The notes beneath the pieces are model-generated. The model made no database searches, was not told the origin of the DNA, and was given only the letters and a program-made list of their open reading frames with translations. A stretch of 64,000 bases of DNA from Lysinibacillus pakistanensis (GTDB lineage: Bacteria > Bacillota > Bacilli > Bacillales_A > Planococcaceae), in NCBI GenBank assembly GCA_001312325.1, contig BBDJ01000025.1:12302-76301 (forward strand). The letters are read 5' to 3'. Positions 42,810 to 54,406 of this stretch are shown one piece after another (position 1 is the stretch's first letter; each line of letters begins with the position of its first letter). The position numbers were made by a program, and so were the translations under genes.

Positions 42810-44315
42810 TTAAACGTTAGATGGTTGTTTCACGTATGGATTAGAAAGATCCATACCTTCTAATGAAAGACCCATTGCTTTTGCTACACCCTCACCATAT
42901 GCTGGATCAGCTAAATAGCAGTGAAGAATATGGCGACGTTTGATGAACTCTTCAACAGGTGCCATATCATTTGCTGTATTTTCGAATAGGCGTTGTTGTT
43001 CTTCTGCAGTCATAAGACGGAATAGTTTACCTGGTTGCTCGAAGTAGTTGTTATCATCTTCACGGAAGTCATGGATACCTGCGTTACCATCAATGCGTAA
43101 TTCAGGCTCTTTATAGTCTAAGTTATGCTCCCATTCGCCGTAGCTATTTGGTTCATAGCCTAAAGTTGAACCAAGGTTGCCGTCAAAACGCATAGCGCCA
43201 TCACGATGGAAAGTACGGAATGGACATTTTGGAGCGTTTACTGGAAGCATATAATGATTTACACCTAGGCGGTAGCGTTGTGCATCTGCATAAGCAAAGA
43301 TTCGTCCTTGTAACATTTTATCTGGTGAGAAGCTAATACCAGGAACAATGTTTGATGGAGCGAATGCAGCTTGCTCAACCTCAGCAAAATAGTTGTCTGG
43401 GTTTTTATTTAATTCGAATTCACCTACAGGAATTAATGGGAAATCTTTTTTATACCATACTTTCGTTAAATCAAATGGGTTATATGGTAGTTCACGAGCT
43501 TGTTCTTCAGTCATTACCTGAATGTACATTTTCCATTTAGGGAAATCACCTTGCTCAATAGCACCGTATAAATCACGTTGTGAAGATTCACGGTCTTTAC
43601 CGACTACTTCCTCTGCTTCAGCACCTGTTAAATTTTTAATGCCTTGCTCTGTGCGGAAGTGGAATTTTACCCATACACGCTCATTTTCAGCATTGATAAA
43701 GCTATACGTGTGAGAACCAAAACCATGCATATTTCGGTAACCAGCTGGAATACCACGGTCAGACATTACTATTGTGACTTGGTGAAGTGCCTCTGGTAGT
43801 GAAGTCCAGAAATCCCAGTTCGAGTTTAAGTTTTTCATATTTGTACGTGGGTCACGTTTTACCACGTGATTTAAATCTGTAAAGTGTAATGGATCACGGA
43901 AGAAGAATACAGGCGTATTGTTCCCAACTAAATCCCAGTTGCCTTCTTCTGTATAAAATTTAAGGGCAAAGCCACGAATATCTCGCTCAGCATCTGCTGC
44001 ACCACGCTCACCTGCAACTGTAGAGAAGCGTGCAAACATTTCTGTTTTCTTCCCAATCTCTGAGAAAATTTTTGCTTTTGTATATTGAGAAATATCATGC
44101 GTTACAGTGAAGGTACCAAATGCACCTGAACCTTTTGCGTGCATACGACGCTCTGGAATAACTTCACGGTTGAAGTTCGCTAATTTTTCAACTAGCCATA
44201 CATCTTGAAGTAACAGAGGACCTCTTGGACCTGCTGACATGGAGTCGTGGTTGCTTACTACTGGAGCACCACCTGCTGTTGTAAAACGACGGCTACGATC
44301 ATTTGCGTTTGTCAT
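42810..44315 (-). CDS. katA: Monofunctional heme catalase
   Basis: An intact 501-residue clade-3-size catalase. The distal histidine is at residue 59 ([12 protein letters not shown]), the distal asparagine is in [14 protein letters not shown], and the proximal tyrosine is in [13 protein letters not shown]. It breaks down hydrogen peroxide in the cytoplasm. It begins at ATG 44315 with AGGAGG upstream and has a PerR box about 85 bases before the start. It is a single-gene unit with its own terminator. Catalase needs iron, so it fits the iron-related content of the wider window only loosely. Confidence 0.97.
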   Translation of the reverse strand: MTNANDRSRRFTTAGGAPVVSNHDSMSAGPRGPLLLQDVWLVEKLANFNREVIPERRMHAKGSGAFGTFTVTHDISQYTKAKIFSEIGKKTEMFARFSTVAGERGAADAERDIRGFALKFYTEEGNWDLVGNNTPVFFFRDPLHFTDLNHVVKRDPRTNMKNLNSNWDFWTSLPEALHQVTIVMSDRGIPAGYRNMHGFGSHTYSFINAENERVWVKFHFRTEQGIKNLTGAEAEEVVGKDRESSQRDLYGAIEQGDFPKWKMYIQVMTEEQARELPYNPFDLTKVWYKKDFPLIPVGEFELNKNPDNYFAEVEQAAFAPSNIVPGISFSPDKMLQGRIFAYADAQRYRLGVNHYMLPVNAPKCPFRTFHRDGAMRFDGNLGSTLGYEPNSYGEWEHNLDYKEPELRIDGNAGIHDFREDDNNYFEQPGKLFRLMTAEEQQRLFENTANDMAPVEEFIKRRHILHCYLADPAYGEGVAKAMGLSLEGMDLSNPYVKQPSNV

Positions 44316-44398
44316 ATTAGTTTACCTCCTGAAAAAAAATTGTGAGTCAAACTCTTCATCAATAACTATAACAAATATAAAATAGAATTTCTAGTACA

Positions 44399-44413
44399 TT
44401 ATAATAATTATCG
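44399..44413 (-). promoter_or_regulatory. PerR box upstream of catalase
   Basis: TTATAATAATTATCG matches the Per box TTATAATNATTATAA at 13 of 15 positions. PerR represses katA in Bacillus until peroxide oxidises it. The remaining 44414-44741 stretch holds no gene I can support. Confidence 0.8.
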
Positions 44414-44741
44414 TTAAAGAATTTTTATTTTGAGATATAAACTATTATTATATGTGTGAAGTAGTAGAATTATGCATATTTTCACTACCCAAAACAAAGC
44501 TTTTCAAAACAATATAAGAAGAAAGAGAGGAAGATGAAATGCTTTTTCATTGGTTTTTTTCTCTATTATGCATATTTAAAGTAGCCTGTAATCTAAAATT
44601 GCCTCTAACAAACACATTCTATTGATCTATCAATCCTGAAATTTAGTGATGATATCAAAATGCTTGTATATTATATATATGAAATAAATCACTGTTTTCT
44701 TTGTCAGAATTGAAAATAGAGTATGCTAAATGAAAATTCAT

Positions 44742-46201
44742 TTAATAGGATTTCCGATAGCGATTGGGTGTCATGCCTATCTGCTGTTTAAAAATTTTTA
44801 TAAAATAATTGGAATCTTCAAATCCATTTAAATGTGCAATTTCGCTAATGGCAAAATCTGTTTCCACAAGCATTTTCATGGCACTATGAATTCGAGCCTG
44901 CTGTAGATAGCGTTTAAAGGGCAAGCCTTGCTTCTTTGAAAAAAATCGTACTTAAATAATTGGGACTAATCCCTAATTTATGGGCTACAAAGGGTAAAGA
45001 TAACCGACTATCCTGAAATTGTTGATCGATAATTTCTATTGCTAGCTCTACATAATCGGCCCTTTTCTCTAATCTTGCTTCACGAGCTAGCTCAATAAGT
45101 CTTTGTGTAAATAAAATGATGCCGTTTAGAATGGTATAAAAAATAGGATGTTCGATAATTAAATGAAAAAGCTGTCGGTAATTTTGCTCAATAGCAGCTT
45201 TCTCATGCAATTTATACTTCAGCATGAATCGGCGAATTTGCGCTAGGACACTAGTTAGATGAATACGTAAGTCATCTTGCTCGTAATAAATTCCTTCATT
45301 GGATAGCCGATATAAAAATGTTTTAACGGCTTCAAGATTGCCTTCTTCCAAACTACTGATTAGTAATTGCTGCTCCTCTGGTGTTAACAAAGGATCAAAT
45401 GGCTGTGCTTCAAATTGTTTACTTGCATAAAAAAATGTGCCCGAATCCTTCGTAAAAGCTTTGATGAAGGGCGCGCTTTGTGAAGATATACATATTCTTA
45501 AGAGTTGTAGGTTCCCCATCATATATCCCAATATTTAAAGAGCTATTGCTTGTTAAACGCCATTCCTTTATTAGCGTACGAACATCCTTTTCCACGATCT
45601 TTATATCATTTGTTAGGAATAAGCAGACGATACTATCAGATAATGGATAGACTTGCATATGATAGTGAATTGCTGTTTGCTGTAGCCAATTAAATAGCTT
45701 GTTTAATGTTTCTGAATGCTCAGGCTCAATCATTGTAAAATGCCTGGCTGTCTCTATGGAGCTAGGCTTACTATCTATAAATAATCGATAGTAAAAGGAT
45801 TCGTCTGTCGCCGTCTCAACAGCATTGTTGATCTGGGGTACACGAAGAGAGATAGTCGTAAGCTTTTGCTTTAATACTTCTAAATCAATGGGCTTGACAA
45901 AAAGGTGTTGTACTTGTAAATCAATGGCTTTTAACGCATTTTTAAATAAGGGCTCTGTTGTCATTGCTAAAATAGCCCCAGAATATTTCTGAAAAACATG
46001 ATTTAGAGCAGTTAAACGATTATTTGGGAATAAATCAATATTCAATAGGATTGCATCAGGCTCGAATTGCTGAATGCTTTGATGTGCCTCAGACATACTC
46101 GTACACATTTCAATCGTTACATCTCCAGGAAAATACGTATGTAAAAACCAGCGAATACCAGAAAGCTCTGCAGGGTCTCGATCCATTAATAATAGCCTCA
46201 T
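44742..46201 (-). CDS. Response regulator with AraC DNA-binding domain, YesN-like (frame broken)
   Basis: 485 residues after shortening two seven-A runs (44939-44945 and 45429-45435). An N-terminal receiver-like domain (LLMDRDPAELSG, ILLNIDLFPNN, LFVKPID) is followed by a linker of about 230 residues. The AraC HTH pair comes last (LPFVAHKLGISPNYLSTIF and ISEIAHLNGFEDSNYFIKIFK). In the receiver the usual phospho-acceptor aspartate sits in ILLNIDLF, where D is kept. ATG 46201 is divergent from hutH, with 413 bases between. No cognate histidine kinase is nearby. It may control the hut genes, but that is positional inference. Confidence 0.8.
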
Positions 46202-46378
46202 CACAACCAACCTTTCTTAAAATAATCTTATTTCGTAAAAAAAGTACGATTATATTCATAAAAATAACATAAAAATCTGAAAAAAAATCATGTTTCTTGC
46301 ATTAAAATTCTCTATTTTCTGAAAAAAGTAGTTAGTACAATGTAAATAGAGTAATCCATCCTCTCAAGGAAATGGATT

Positions 46379-46571
46379 TAACTTCTTTCAGCAGAAGTTT
46401 TTTTGTGCACGTAAGCGTAGCGGCAGCGGCAGATACAGACGTCTCCCACTTCTATAGATGGTGAGATGAATGAGAATTTAAACTACTTTTCAGAGGGTGT
46501 CTAATCACCCGCTGAAAGAAGTTAAAGCTTCCAGCGGATATCACGGACGCGATTATGCCGAGCATAATTGA
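46379..46571 (+). repeat. Dispersed repeat family, copy 3 (hut leader)
   Basis: It shares AAGCGTAGCGGCAGCGGCAGATAC-type sequence, GAGATGAATG, the hairpin at 46491-46514 (CAGAGGGTG / CACCCGCTG) and an end resembling ATGCC-AGCATAATTGA. It has none of the GCGAAGCGACAGC tandem units. It lies immediately before hutH, so it would be in the transcribed leader if the promoter is further upstream. Confidence 0.7.
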
Positions 46572-46614
46572 TAAAAATTTTTACACAGCCATAAAGGGAA
46601 TAGGGGGATGTCAT

Positions 46615-48129
46615 ATGAAATCAGTCATCGAGCTTGATGGCAATACATTAACTAGAAAGCAAATAGAGAAAATTGTTAAAGGTAACGCAACGGTAACGCT
46701 ATCTATAGAAAGTGTGGAGCGAATCCGATTAAGTAGAGAGCGTATTGAAAAACGTTTAGCTGAAGGGCAAACGATTTATGGTGTAAATACAGGATTTGGG
46801 AAATTGAGTAATATAAAAATTGAAGAGGAAGATATTGAGCTTTTACAGCTAAATCTATTGCGCTCAGATGCAACAGGTGTTGGTACACCGTTTCCGACAG
46901 ATGTTGTACGTGCAATGATGGTTTTGCGTGCCAATGCCTTAGCACGTGGTTTTTCGGGTATTCGTCAGGAAACAGTCCAGCTATTAGTAGATTTTATTAA
47001 TAAGGGTGTGCATCCAATTGTACCGTCTCAGGGTTCTGTGGGAGCTAGTGGAGATTTAGCACCATTATCGCATCTAGCTTTAGTGCTTGTAGGTGAGGGG
47101 AAGGCTGAATTTAATGGAGAAGTGTTGAGTGGCAGTAAGGCATTAGAAAAAGCGGGATTAACACCTGTTCGACTACAAGCGAAAGAAGGGCTAGCGCTTG
47201 TTAATGGCACTCAAGCAATGACAGGTATTGGTGTGTTAACTGTTAATGAAGCTGAGCGCATAGGGCTAGCAGCTGATATGGCAGCAAGTTTAACACTTGA
47301 GGCCTTAAAGGGGATTACATCAGCGTTCGATCCAGCGCTTTTAGCAGTAAGACCACATCCAGAGTTAGAGCTGGTAGGTGGAAGAATACGTAAGTGGTTA
47401 GATGGAAGTAAACGGGTAACGAAGCAGGGTGAGATACGTATGCAGGATGCTTATTCACTGCGCTGTATCCCACAGGTACACGGTGCATCTTGGCAATCAT
47501 TCTTCTATGCCCAGGATCGTGTACAAACAGAAATGAATGCAACGACTGATAATCCAATTGTATTAGAGAATGGAGAGGTACTATCAGGGGGGCATTTCCA
47601 TGGTCAACCAATTGCCTTAGCAATGGATTTCTTAAAAATTGGTGTGTGTGAGTGGGCTAATATTTCTGAACGCCGAACAGAACGTATGGTAAATCCTCAA
47701 TTGAATGAAGGCCTGCCACCATTTTTAGCGACAAACCCTGGTATTGAGTGTGGTTTAATGATTGCTCAATATACAGCGGCTTCGATTGTATCTGAAAATA
47801 AAGTATTGGCACACCCTTCAAGTGTGGATTCTATTCCAACATCTGGTAATCAAGAGGATCATGTAAGCATGGGAACAACGTCAGCTCGTCAAGTTCGACA
47901 AATTGTCCATAATGCTGCTCGAGTAATTGCAATAGAAATGATTTGTGCGTCACAGGCAATTCATTTAGATCAAGCAGAGGAGCAATTATCTCCAACAACC
48001 CGAAAGTACTTAGAAAAAGTGCGTGAATTTTGTCCACCGCTACTAGCGGATCAACCAATTGGTGATGAAATTGAGGCGTTAGCAAAATATTTATTAGATA
48101 GCGATGATTTAGTGGAATTATCTAAATAA
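46615..48129 (+). CDS. hutH: Histidine ammonia-lyase
   Basis: 504 residues, intact. It removes ammonia from L-histidine to give urocanate, the first step of histidine use. The Ala-Ser-Gly triad that forms the MIO cofactor is at residues 144-146 (GSVGASGDLAPLSH). Other signature segments are YGVNTGFGKLS and QDAYSLRCIPQVHG. ATG 46615 with AGGGGGA six bases upstream is preferred over an in-frame ATG 20 codons earlier, because MKSVIELDG matches the family start. First gene of hutH-hutU-hutI, with 21 bases to hutU. Confidence 0.97.
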   Translation: MKSVIELDGNTLTRKQIEKIVKGNATVTLSIESVERIRLSRERIEKRLAEGQTIYGVNTGFGKLSNIKIEEEDIELLQLNLLRSDATGVGTPFPTDVVRAMMVLRANALARGFSGIRQETVQLLVDFINKGVHPIVPSQGSVGASGDLAPLSHLALVLVGEGKAEFNGEVLSGSKALEKAGLTPVRLQAKEGLALVNGTQAMTGIGVLTVNEAERIGLAADMAASLTLEALKGITSAFDPALLAVRPHPELELVGGRIRKWLDGSKRVTKQGEIRMQDAYSLRCIPQVHGASWQSFFYAQDRVQTEMNATTDNPIVLENGEVLSGGHFHGQPIALAMDFLKIGVCEWANISERRTERMVNPQLNEGLPPFLATNPGIECGLMIAQYTAASIVSENKVLAHPSSVDSIPTSGNQEDHVSMGTTSARQVRQIVHNAARVIAIEMICASQAIHLDQAEEQLSPTTRKYLEKVREFCPPLLADQPIGDEIEALAKYLLDSDDLVELSK

Positions 48130-48150
48130 AATCTAAGGGGATGGTTCGTT

Positions 48151-49822
48151 ATGAAAACAACAACAAATATTCGTGCACCGCGGGGAACGACTTTATCGTG
48201 TAAAGGCTGGACACAAGAAGCGGCAATGCGCATGCTAATGAATAATCTTGATCCAGAGGTAGCAGAGAATCCGGATGAACTGATTGTTTATGGTGGGATT
48301 GGGAAGGCTGCTCGCAATTGGGAAAGCTATGAACAAATTATTGCTTCTTTAAAAGAATTAGAGAATGATGAAACACTTCTGATTCAATCTGGGAAGCCGG
48401 TAGCTGTGTTCCGTACACATGAGCATTCTCCACGTGTGTTAATTGCCAATTCGAATCTAGTACCTGCTTGGGCAAATTGGGATCATTTTTATGAATTAGA
48501 AGATAGAGATTTAATGATGTATGGTCAAATGACTGCGGGTAGCTGGATTTATATTGGTGCCCAAGGAATTCTGCAAGGCACTTATTTATCATTCGTAGAA
48601 GCAGGGAAAAAAGTATTTGGCACTGCGGATTTACGTGGTAAGTTCATCCTTACAGGTGGTATGGGTGGTATGAGTGGTGCACAGCCTTTAGCCGGAAAAA
48701 TGGCAGGCGCTGTTATTCTAGTTGTAGAAGTAGAACGTGCCCGCATTGAACGTAAAATTAAAGAAGGTTATTGTGATTACATCGTGGAAACTGTGGACGA
48801 AGCGATTGCATTAGTCAATAAATTACGTGACCAAAAGGAGCCAGCTTCGATTGGCCTTGTTGGTAACTGTGCAGACATCAATCGTGAACTGTTAGATCGA
48901 GGAATTATTCCAGACTTTGTAACAGATCAAACCTCTGCACATGACCCGATTAATGGCTATGTACCGAATGGCATGACATTTGAGGAAGCACTGGAGCTTC
49001 GTAAAACAGATGTAAAAACGTATGAGCGAAAAGCGAAGGAAACGATGGCAGAGCATGTTCGTACAATGCTAGAGTTTCAGGAGGCTGGTGCAGAAGTATT
49101 TGATTATGGCAATAATATTCGAGCATATGCCAAAGAGATGGGTGTAACAAATGCCTTTGATTTCCCAGGCTTTGTACCAGCGTATATTCGTCCATTATTC
49201 TGTGAAGGAAAAGGGCCATTCCGCTGGGCAGCGCTTTCAGGAGACCCAGAGGATATTTATAAAACAGACGCACTGGCAAAAGAGATGTTTGCTGAGGATG
49301 AAAGTCTTGTCAATTGGATTAATATGGCTCAAAAAAATGGTGAAATGGCAAGGGCTCCCGGCACGTATTTGCTGGTTAGGCTATGGGGATCGTCACCGTT
49401 TTGCATTAAAAGTAAATGAAATGGTTGCGAATGGTGAAGTATCAGCGCCGATTGTCTTTGGTCGCGATCACTTAGATTCTGGGTCGGTAGCATCACCAAA
49501 TCGGGAAACAGAGGGAATGTTGGACGGTTCGGATGCTGTGTCAGATTGGCCGATTTTAAACGCTCTTGTTAATACAGCGAGCGGTGCAAGTTGGGTAAGT
49601 GTTCATCATGGTGGTGGAGTAGGAATGGGTTATTCGCAGCATGCAGGTCAAGTGTTAGTAGCAGATGGAACAGAGCTCGCTGCAGAGAAAATTGCACGTG
49701 TGTTAATCTCCGATCCAGGGCTGGGTGTTGCCCGTCATGCGGATGCAGGTTATGACATAGCGATTCGAACAGCGAAAAACAAAGGTGTGCATATACCAAT
49801 GTTAAAGGATGATGTGAAGTGA
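48151..49822 (+). CDS. hutU: Urocanate hydratase (frame broken)
   Basis: 556 residues after correcting seven A at 49331-49337, giving [22 protein letters not shown]. Urocanate hydratase adds water to urocanate using NAD+ as a bound cofactor. Typical parts are [33 protein letters not shown], the NAD-binding [14 protein letters not shown], the [15 protein letters not shown] strand and [25 protein letters not shown] segment. AAGGGG lies before ATG 48151. The stop overlaps the hutI GTG start by four bases, so the two are coupled. Confidence 0.94.
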
Positions 49823-51091
49823 CCATTTTAATTAAACATGCCAATGAAGTCATTACATTAAAAAGTAATGCCAAAGGACCGCGCACAAGGGAAAAGATGC
49901 GAGAAATTGCCGTTATTGAAAATGGTAGTGTTCTTATTGAGGAAGATCGTATTATAGCTGTTGGGGCTTTTGAACAGCTGGCAGTAGATTTCCCTGATTT
50001 AGTCAAGAAAGCAGATACTATTGATGCCTCTGGTAAGATTGTGATGCCAGGCTTGGTGGATTGTCATACACATTTAGTACATGGTGGGACACGCGAGCAA
50101 GAGTTTAATATGCGACTCAATGGTTCTACCTACATGGAAATTATGAATGCAGGTGGTGGGATTCACGCAACAACAAAGCGTACACGAGAAACTAGCTTTG
50201 AAGATTTATATGCCAAGTCGATGCAGCACTTAGATGTATTTTTAAAGCATGGTGTGACAACAGTTGAAGCCAAATCAGGCTACGGTTTGGATTGGGAAAC
50301 GGAAAAAAAACAGCTAGAGGTAGCAAAAAAAATTACAAGCAACTCATGATGTTGATGTCGTTAGTACTTTTATGGGAGCACATGCAGTACCGCGAGACTA
50401 TAAGGGACGTGAGGATGTATTCGTTGATATTGTGATTCATGACATGCTACCAAAAGTAGCAGAGTTACACCTGGCTGAATTTAATGATGTATTTTGTGAA
50501 AAAGGTGTCTTTACACCAGCGCAATCACAGCGTATTTTAGAGGCTGGAAAAGCACTGGGGTTAACGCCAAAAATTCATGCTGATGAAATTGAGCCGTATA
50601 AGGGAGCAGAGCTTGCTGCAAAGGTAGGAGCAATTTCAGCCGAGCATTTGTTGGTTGCCTCTGATGAGGGTATTCAACGAATGGCTGAAGCGGGTACGAT
50701 TGCTGTATTGTTGCCTGGAACTGCATTCTTCTTACGTGCTCCATTTGCAAGGGGGCGTCTAATGATCGATAAAGGTGTACCTGTAGCGATATCTACTGAT
50801 TTTAATCCTGGATCATCACCAACATTGAGTCTACCATTTATTATGAATTTAGCTTGTATGCATATGGGAATGACGCTGGAGGAAGTTCTAACAGCGACAA
50901 CGATTAATGCTGCATATGCACTTAATCGAGGCGAACAAATTGGTTCACTTGAAGCAGAAAAACAAGCTGATGTTGTTATTTTGGATGTTGCTAACTACAA
51001 ACAACTTCAATATTTCTATGGCATGAACCATACAAATACTGTTATTAAAAATGGGCGAATTGTTGTGCGAGATGGTATTCTTTTAAATTAA
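49819..51091 (+). CDS. hutI: Imidazolonepropionase (frame broken)
   Basis: 423 residues after correcting eight A at 50334-50341. It hydrolyses imidazolone-5-propionate to N-formimino-L-glutamate. Metal-binding HxH is in [21 protein letters not shown] (near residue 80); [23 protein letters not shown] and [11 protein letters not shown] supply the other metal and substrate residues of the amidohydrolase fold. The start is GTG 49819, overlapping the hutU stop. An eight-A run at 50303-50310 just upstream is in the correct frame, so not every long run is miscalled. hutG does not follow. Confidence 0.94.
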
Positions 51092-51117
51092 CTTTTTTTA
51101 CAATAAGTTAATATTTT

Positions 51118-51152
51118 AATCCCTTCAGTTTTCTAATGAGGGGATTTTTTTT
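51118..51152 (+). terminator. hut operon terminator
   Basis: AATCCCTT pairs with AGGGGATT and is followed by a run of T, 27 bases after the hutI stop. It closes the operon at hutI. Confidence 0.85.
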
Positions 51153-51216
51153 ATGATTATAATTAAACTATAATAATTTACTATACCATGTTACGAATAC
51201 TAAGTACTTTTTAAAT

Positions 51217-51236
51217 ATACTTAGTATTATAAGTAT
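51217..51236 (+). promoter_or_regulatory. Candidate GntR operator 1 (autoregulatory)
   Basis: ATACTTA and TAAGTAT form a perfect 7-bp inverted repeat with six bases between (GTATTA). It is 53 bases before the GntR gene. A further half-site pair AATACTAAGTACTT lies at 51196-51209. Matching sites precede two other promoters of the cluster. Confidence 0.75.
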
Positions 51237-51288
51237 TTGTAAAAATAATGAATTATAGGGTATTATATTCTAAAAAGAAAAGGGGTAG

Positions 51289-52008
51289 ATGACTATTCAA
51301 ACGAAACCGGCATATCAAAAAAATTTATGACACAATTAAGCAAGAAATAGCAGAGGGCAAATATCTTGTTGGTGATATTTTACCTTCGGAGGCAGAGCTA
51401 GAAAAGATATTCAAGGTAAGCCGTACGCCAGTAAGAAATGCGCTGAAGCAGCTTGAAAATGACAAAATAATTCATAGAGTACAAGGGAAGGGATCTTTTG
51501 TCAGCAACCAACAACCAAAACAAACTTGGACTAGCATGTCAGGCTTTAGAAACCATTATTCAAACGATTGGGAAAAAAAATATCTGTTCGAACAATTGAG
51601 ATTAAAGAGGTGGTCAATCCACACTTTGCAAAGCTATTAAAATTAGAAGAGGATACAGAAATCATTTATTTAAAAAGAATTCGATATTTAAACAATCAAC
51701 CAATGTTTTTCTTAGAACACTATATCCGACCTGTAATATCCTCAGAGGTTTACCAAGAAAATACAGCAATTTCTTCTGTCCAGCAACTATTAAAAGAGCA
51801 ATCAAATATCGATATTGTTGAGGTAGAGGATGAAATAGAAGCGGTTATTGCAACTCCTTATATTGCAGGTGCATTGCAAATACCCGACACAACTGCAGTG
51901 TTAAAAGGGACGAGAATATCTTATGCAGAAAATAAGGTTCCTATGGATTTAAATATCTTCTATATAAATACGGATAATTGGAAGTACTATTCTTATTTTA
52001 GATACTAA
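51289..52008 (+). CDS. GntR/HutC-family transcriptional regulator (frame broken)
   Basis: About 239 residues. An N-terminal winged helix (YDTIKQEIAEGKYLVGDILPSEAELEKIFKVSRTPVRNALKQLENDKIIHRVQGKGSF) is followed by a UbiC-type ligand-binding domain (LLKLEEDTEIIYLKRIRYLNNQP, FFLEHYIRP, AVLKGTRISYAENKVPMDLNIFY). Breaks are seven A at 51318-51324 and eight A at 51573-51580; the second needs nine or six, unlike most others. It most likely represses the transporter and catabolic genes that follow and releases them when it binds the substrate. Confidence 0.85.
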
Positions 52009-52049
52009 TAAGCATCCGGTTTGATATTGATAAAATAAGAATTTTTATA

Positions 52050-52069
52050 ATACTTAGTATCATAAGTTA
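52050..52069 (+). promoter_or_regulatory. Candidate GntR operator 2 (transporter promoter)
   Basis: ATACTTA GTATCA TAAGTTA is the same inverted repeat with one change. It abuts the -35 box of the promoter at 52070. Confidence 0.78.
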
Positions 52070-52098
52070 TTGACATCCCTAGTGCTATGATTTAATAT
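52070..52098 (+). promoter_or_regulatory. Sigma-A promoter of the transporter genes
   Basis: TTGACA at 52070-52075 and TAATAT at 52093-52098 are 17 bases apart. A repressor on the adjoining operator would block it. Confidence 0.75.
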
Positions 52099-52156
52099 TT
52101 AATTATTCGCTATTATCAGAATTTACAAAATAAATGCGAGCAAAGGGGATGAAGTA

Positions 52157-52937
52157 ATGTATAAGATGAAAAGGTTGTTATTTTTATTGGGGACTATTGG
52201 GTTGTTGTCTTTAATTCTCGTGGGGTGTAGTAATAGCAACTCTGACGCGGGTACCAGTGGTGGAAGAGAAAAAGTAAGCGTAGCTGCTTTAAATAACTAT
52301 CCACCTCTTATTTTTAAACAGGATGGTAAATTAACTGGCTTTGAATATGATTTATTGCAAGCGATTGCAGAAGAAGAAAATTTAGAGCTAGAATTTAAAG
52401 AGATGAAATTTGATGGTTTTATTCCAGGCTTACAATCTAATCAGGTAGATATCGCTTCCTCGCTATTAATACGTGAAGAACGAAAGGAAGTTGTGGATTT
52501 CTCAGATATCTTTTTAAACTCTGGATTAGTGCTTGCTGTAGCAAATAATAGCTCCATCCAATCCTTTGAGGATTTAAAAGGAAAAACAATTGTTGCTACA
52601 CAAGGTTCTACAACATTTGAAAAGGCAAAGGAATTAGCAGATCAATATGGTGGAAAAGCGAAGCCTCTAAAAGAAACAGATGCGCTGTATTTAGATGTAG
52701 AAAATGGAAATGCAGATGCGCTTGTGCTTAACTCTCCTACAGTTGAGTATCGTTTAGCGGTAGATGGTGACAATGTGAAGTTCCGAATTGTGGGAGAGCA
52801 TATGACAGTCGATGAACATGCTTTTGCTGTTAAAAAAAGGGAACAAAGAATTAGCAGATAAGATTAATGCTGGTTTAAAAACAGTTAAGGAAAATGGGGA
52901 ATACAATAAAATCCATGAAAAATGGTTTGGTAAATAA
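52157..52937 (+). CDS. Polar amino-acid ABC transporter substrate-binding lipoprotein (frame broken)
   Basis: 259 residues after correcting seven A at 52832-52838. The signal ([16 protein letters not shown]) ends at lipobox LVGC near residue 23. The mature part is a class II periplasmic-type binding fold of the glutamine/cystine group: [54 protein letters not shown] and the terminal [14 protein letters not shown]. It delivers an amino acid or derivative to the permease 30 bases downstream. Confidence 0.9.
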
Positions 52938-52966
52938 ACATAGTTAATGTGAAGTGAGGTGTTTTT

Positions 52967-53623
52967 ATGGAAACAACATTCAAAGTTATGACAGATGCAC
53001 TGCCTTATCTTCTGCAAGGGTTATATATGACGCTATTAATATCCGTTTTATCAATAATTTTCTCACTTATAATTGGGCTAATTGCGTGTTTTATGAGGAT
53101 GTCGAAGTATGCAATTTTACGATATCCTGCAGCAATCTATGTTAATCTTATTCGCGGAACACCAATACTAATTCAAATATTATTTATTTACTTTGGCGCA
53201 CCAACAGCTTTGGATATACATCTTTCGGCTTTTACAGCAGGGCTGATTGCCATAAGCTTTAATATTGGAGCTTATAATACAGAGATTTTCCGTGGAGGAA
53301 TCGAATCAATTGGTAAGGGGCAAATGGAAGCAGGAAGATCCTTAGGTTTCTCTTATGCTCAAACTATGGCTTTAATCATTTTACCACAGGCAGTACGACG
53401 TATGATTCCGTCATTTGTGAACCAATTAACGCATGCAATTAAGGATACATCGATGCTATCAGTTATCGGAATAGCTGAATTAACAATGGTTGGACAATCC
53501 ATATATGCGATGAATTTTAGATCCTTTGAAATCTTAACGATGGTAGGATTATTCTACTTTATCACCATTTATACTGTTTCCCTTATTTCTACTAAGATGG
53601 AACGGAGGTTTGTTATTACATGA
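52967..53623 (+). CDS. Polar amino-acid ABC transporter permease
   Basis: 218 residues, intact. The HisM/GlnP-type permease has about five membrane segments and the EAA-loop GKGQMEAGRSLGFSYAQTMALIILPQAVRRMIPS that docks on the ATPase. NLIRGTPILIQILF is also typical. AAGTGAGG lies upstream. Its stop overlaps the ATPase start (TGATAA at 53620-53623), so expression is coupled. Confidence 0.93.
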   Translation: METTFKVMTDALPYLLQGLYMTLLISVLSIIFSLIIGLIACFMRMSKYAILRYPAAIYVNLIRGTPILIQILFIYFGAPTALDIHLSAFTAGLIAISFNIGAYNTEIFRGGIESIGKGQMEAGRSLGFSYAQTMALIILPQAVRRMIPSFVNQLTHAIKDTSMLSVIGIAELTMVGQSIYAMNFRSFEILTMVGLFYFITIYTVSLISTKMERRFVIT

Positions 53624-54345
53624 TAAAGGTTAATAATCTTTCTAAATCCTTTGGAGATTTACAAGTTTTAAAAGGTATTAGCACAGAGATTGCAGCTAAA
53701 GAGGTTGTTTGTATTATAGGCTCATCTGGTTCAGGTAAAAGTACCTTTTTAAGATGCTTGAACCTTTTAGAAGAACCGAGTGGTGGCGAAATTATTATAG
53801 AAGGCGAAAATATTTTAGATAAAACCGTTGATATTAATAAACTTCGCCAAAAAAATGGGGATGGTTTTCCAGCAATTTAATTTGTTTCCCCAAAAAAACG
53901 GTTATTGAAAATATTACATTAGCACCAATCAGACTCAAAAAGAAAACAAAAGAAGATGCTGAAAAACAAGCCATGGAGTTGTTAAAAAAAAGTAGGCTTA
54001 GCAGAGAAAGCAACTGCTTATCCCTCTAATTTATCGGGTGGACAACAGCAGCGAGTTGCTATTGCAAGAGCCTTAGCAATGGAGCCGCATGTAATGCTAT
54101 TTGATGAGCCAACATCTGCACTGGACCCTGAAATGGTAGGAGAGGTTTTACGGGTTATGAAACAATTAGCACAGGAAGGGATGACAATGGTCATTGTCAC
54201 ACATGAAATGGGATTTGCTCGTGAAGTGGCTGATCGAGTTATTTATATTGATGGTGGTAATATAGTAGAAGAAGGAGATCCAAGAGATATATTCACAAAC
54301 CCATCCCATGAAAGAACAAAATCATTTTTGTCAAAAGTATTATAA
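53620..54345 (+). CDS. Polar amino-acid ABC transporter ATPase (frame broken)
   Basis: 240 residues once three runs are shortened (53849-53855, 53892-53898, 53986-53993). Walker A is GSSGSGKST near residue 35, the Q-loop follows in VFQQFNLFP, the ABC signature is [15 protein letters not shown], Walker [15 protein letters not shown], and the switch histidine is in VIVTHEM. It drives uptake with the preceding permease and binding protein. GMSMV-type strand [21 protein letters not shown] is typical of GlnQ/HisP ATPases. Confidence 0.93.
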
Positions 54346-54353
54346 AAATTAAT

Positions 54354-54400
54354 GGAGTCTTTCTGTCACTAAACAAAGACTCCTAATAACAAAATTTTTT
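54354..54400 (+). terminator. Terminator after the transporter genes
   Basis: GGAGTCTTT pairs with AAAGACTCC, with a T-rich tract a few bases later. Confidence 0.65.
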
Positions 54401-54406
54401 TTACAT

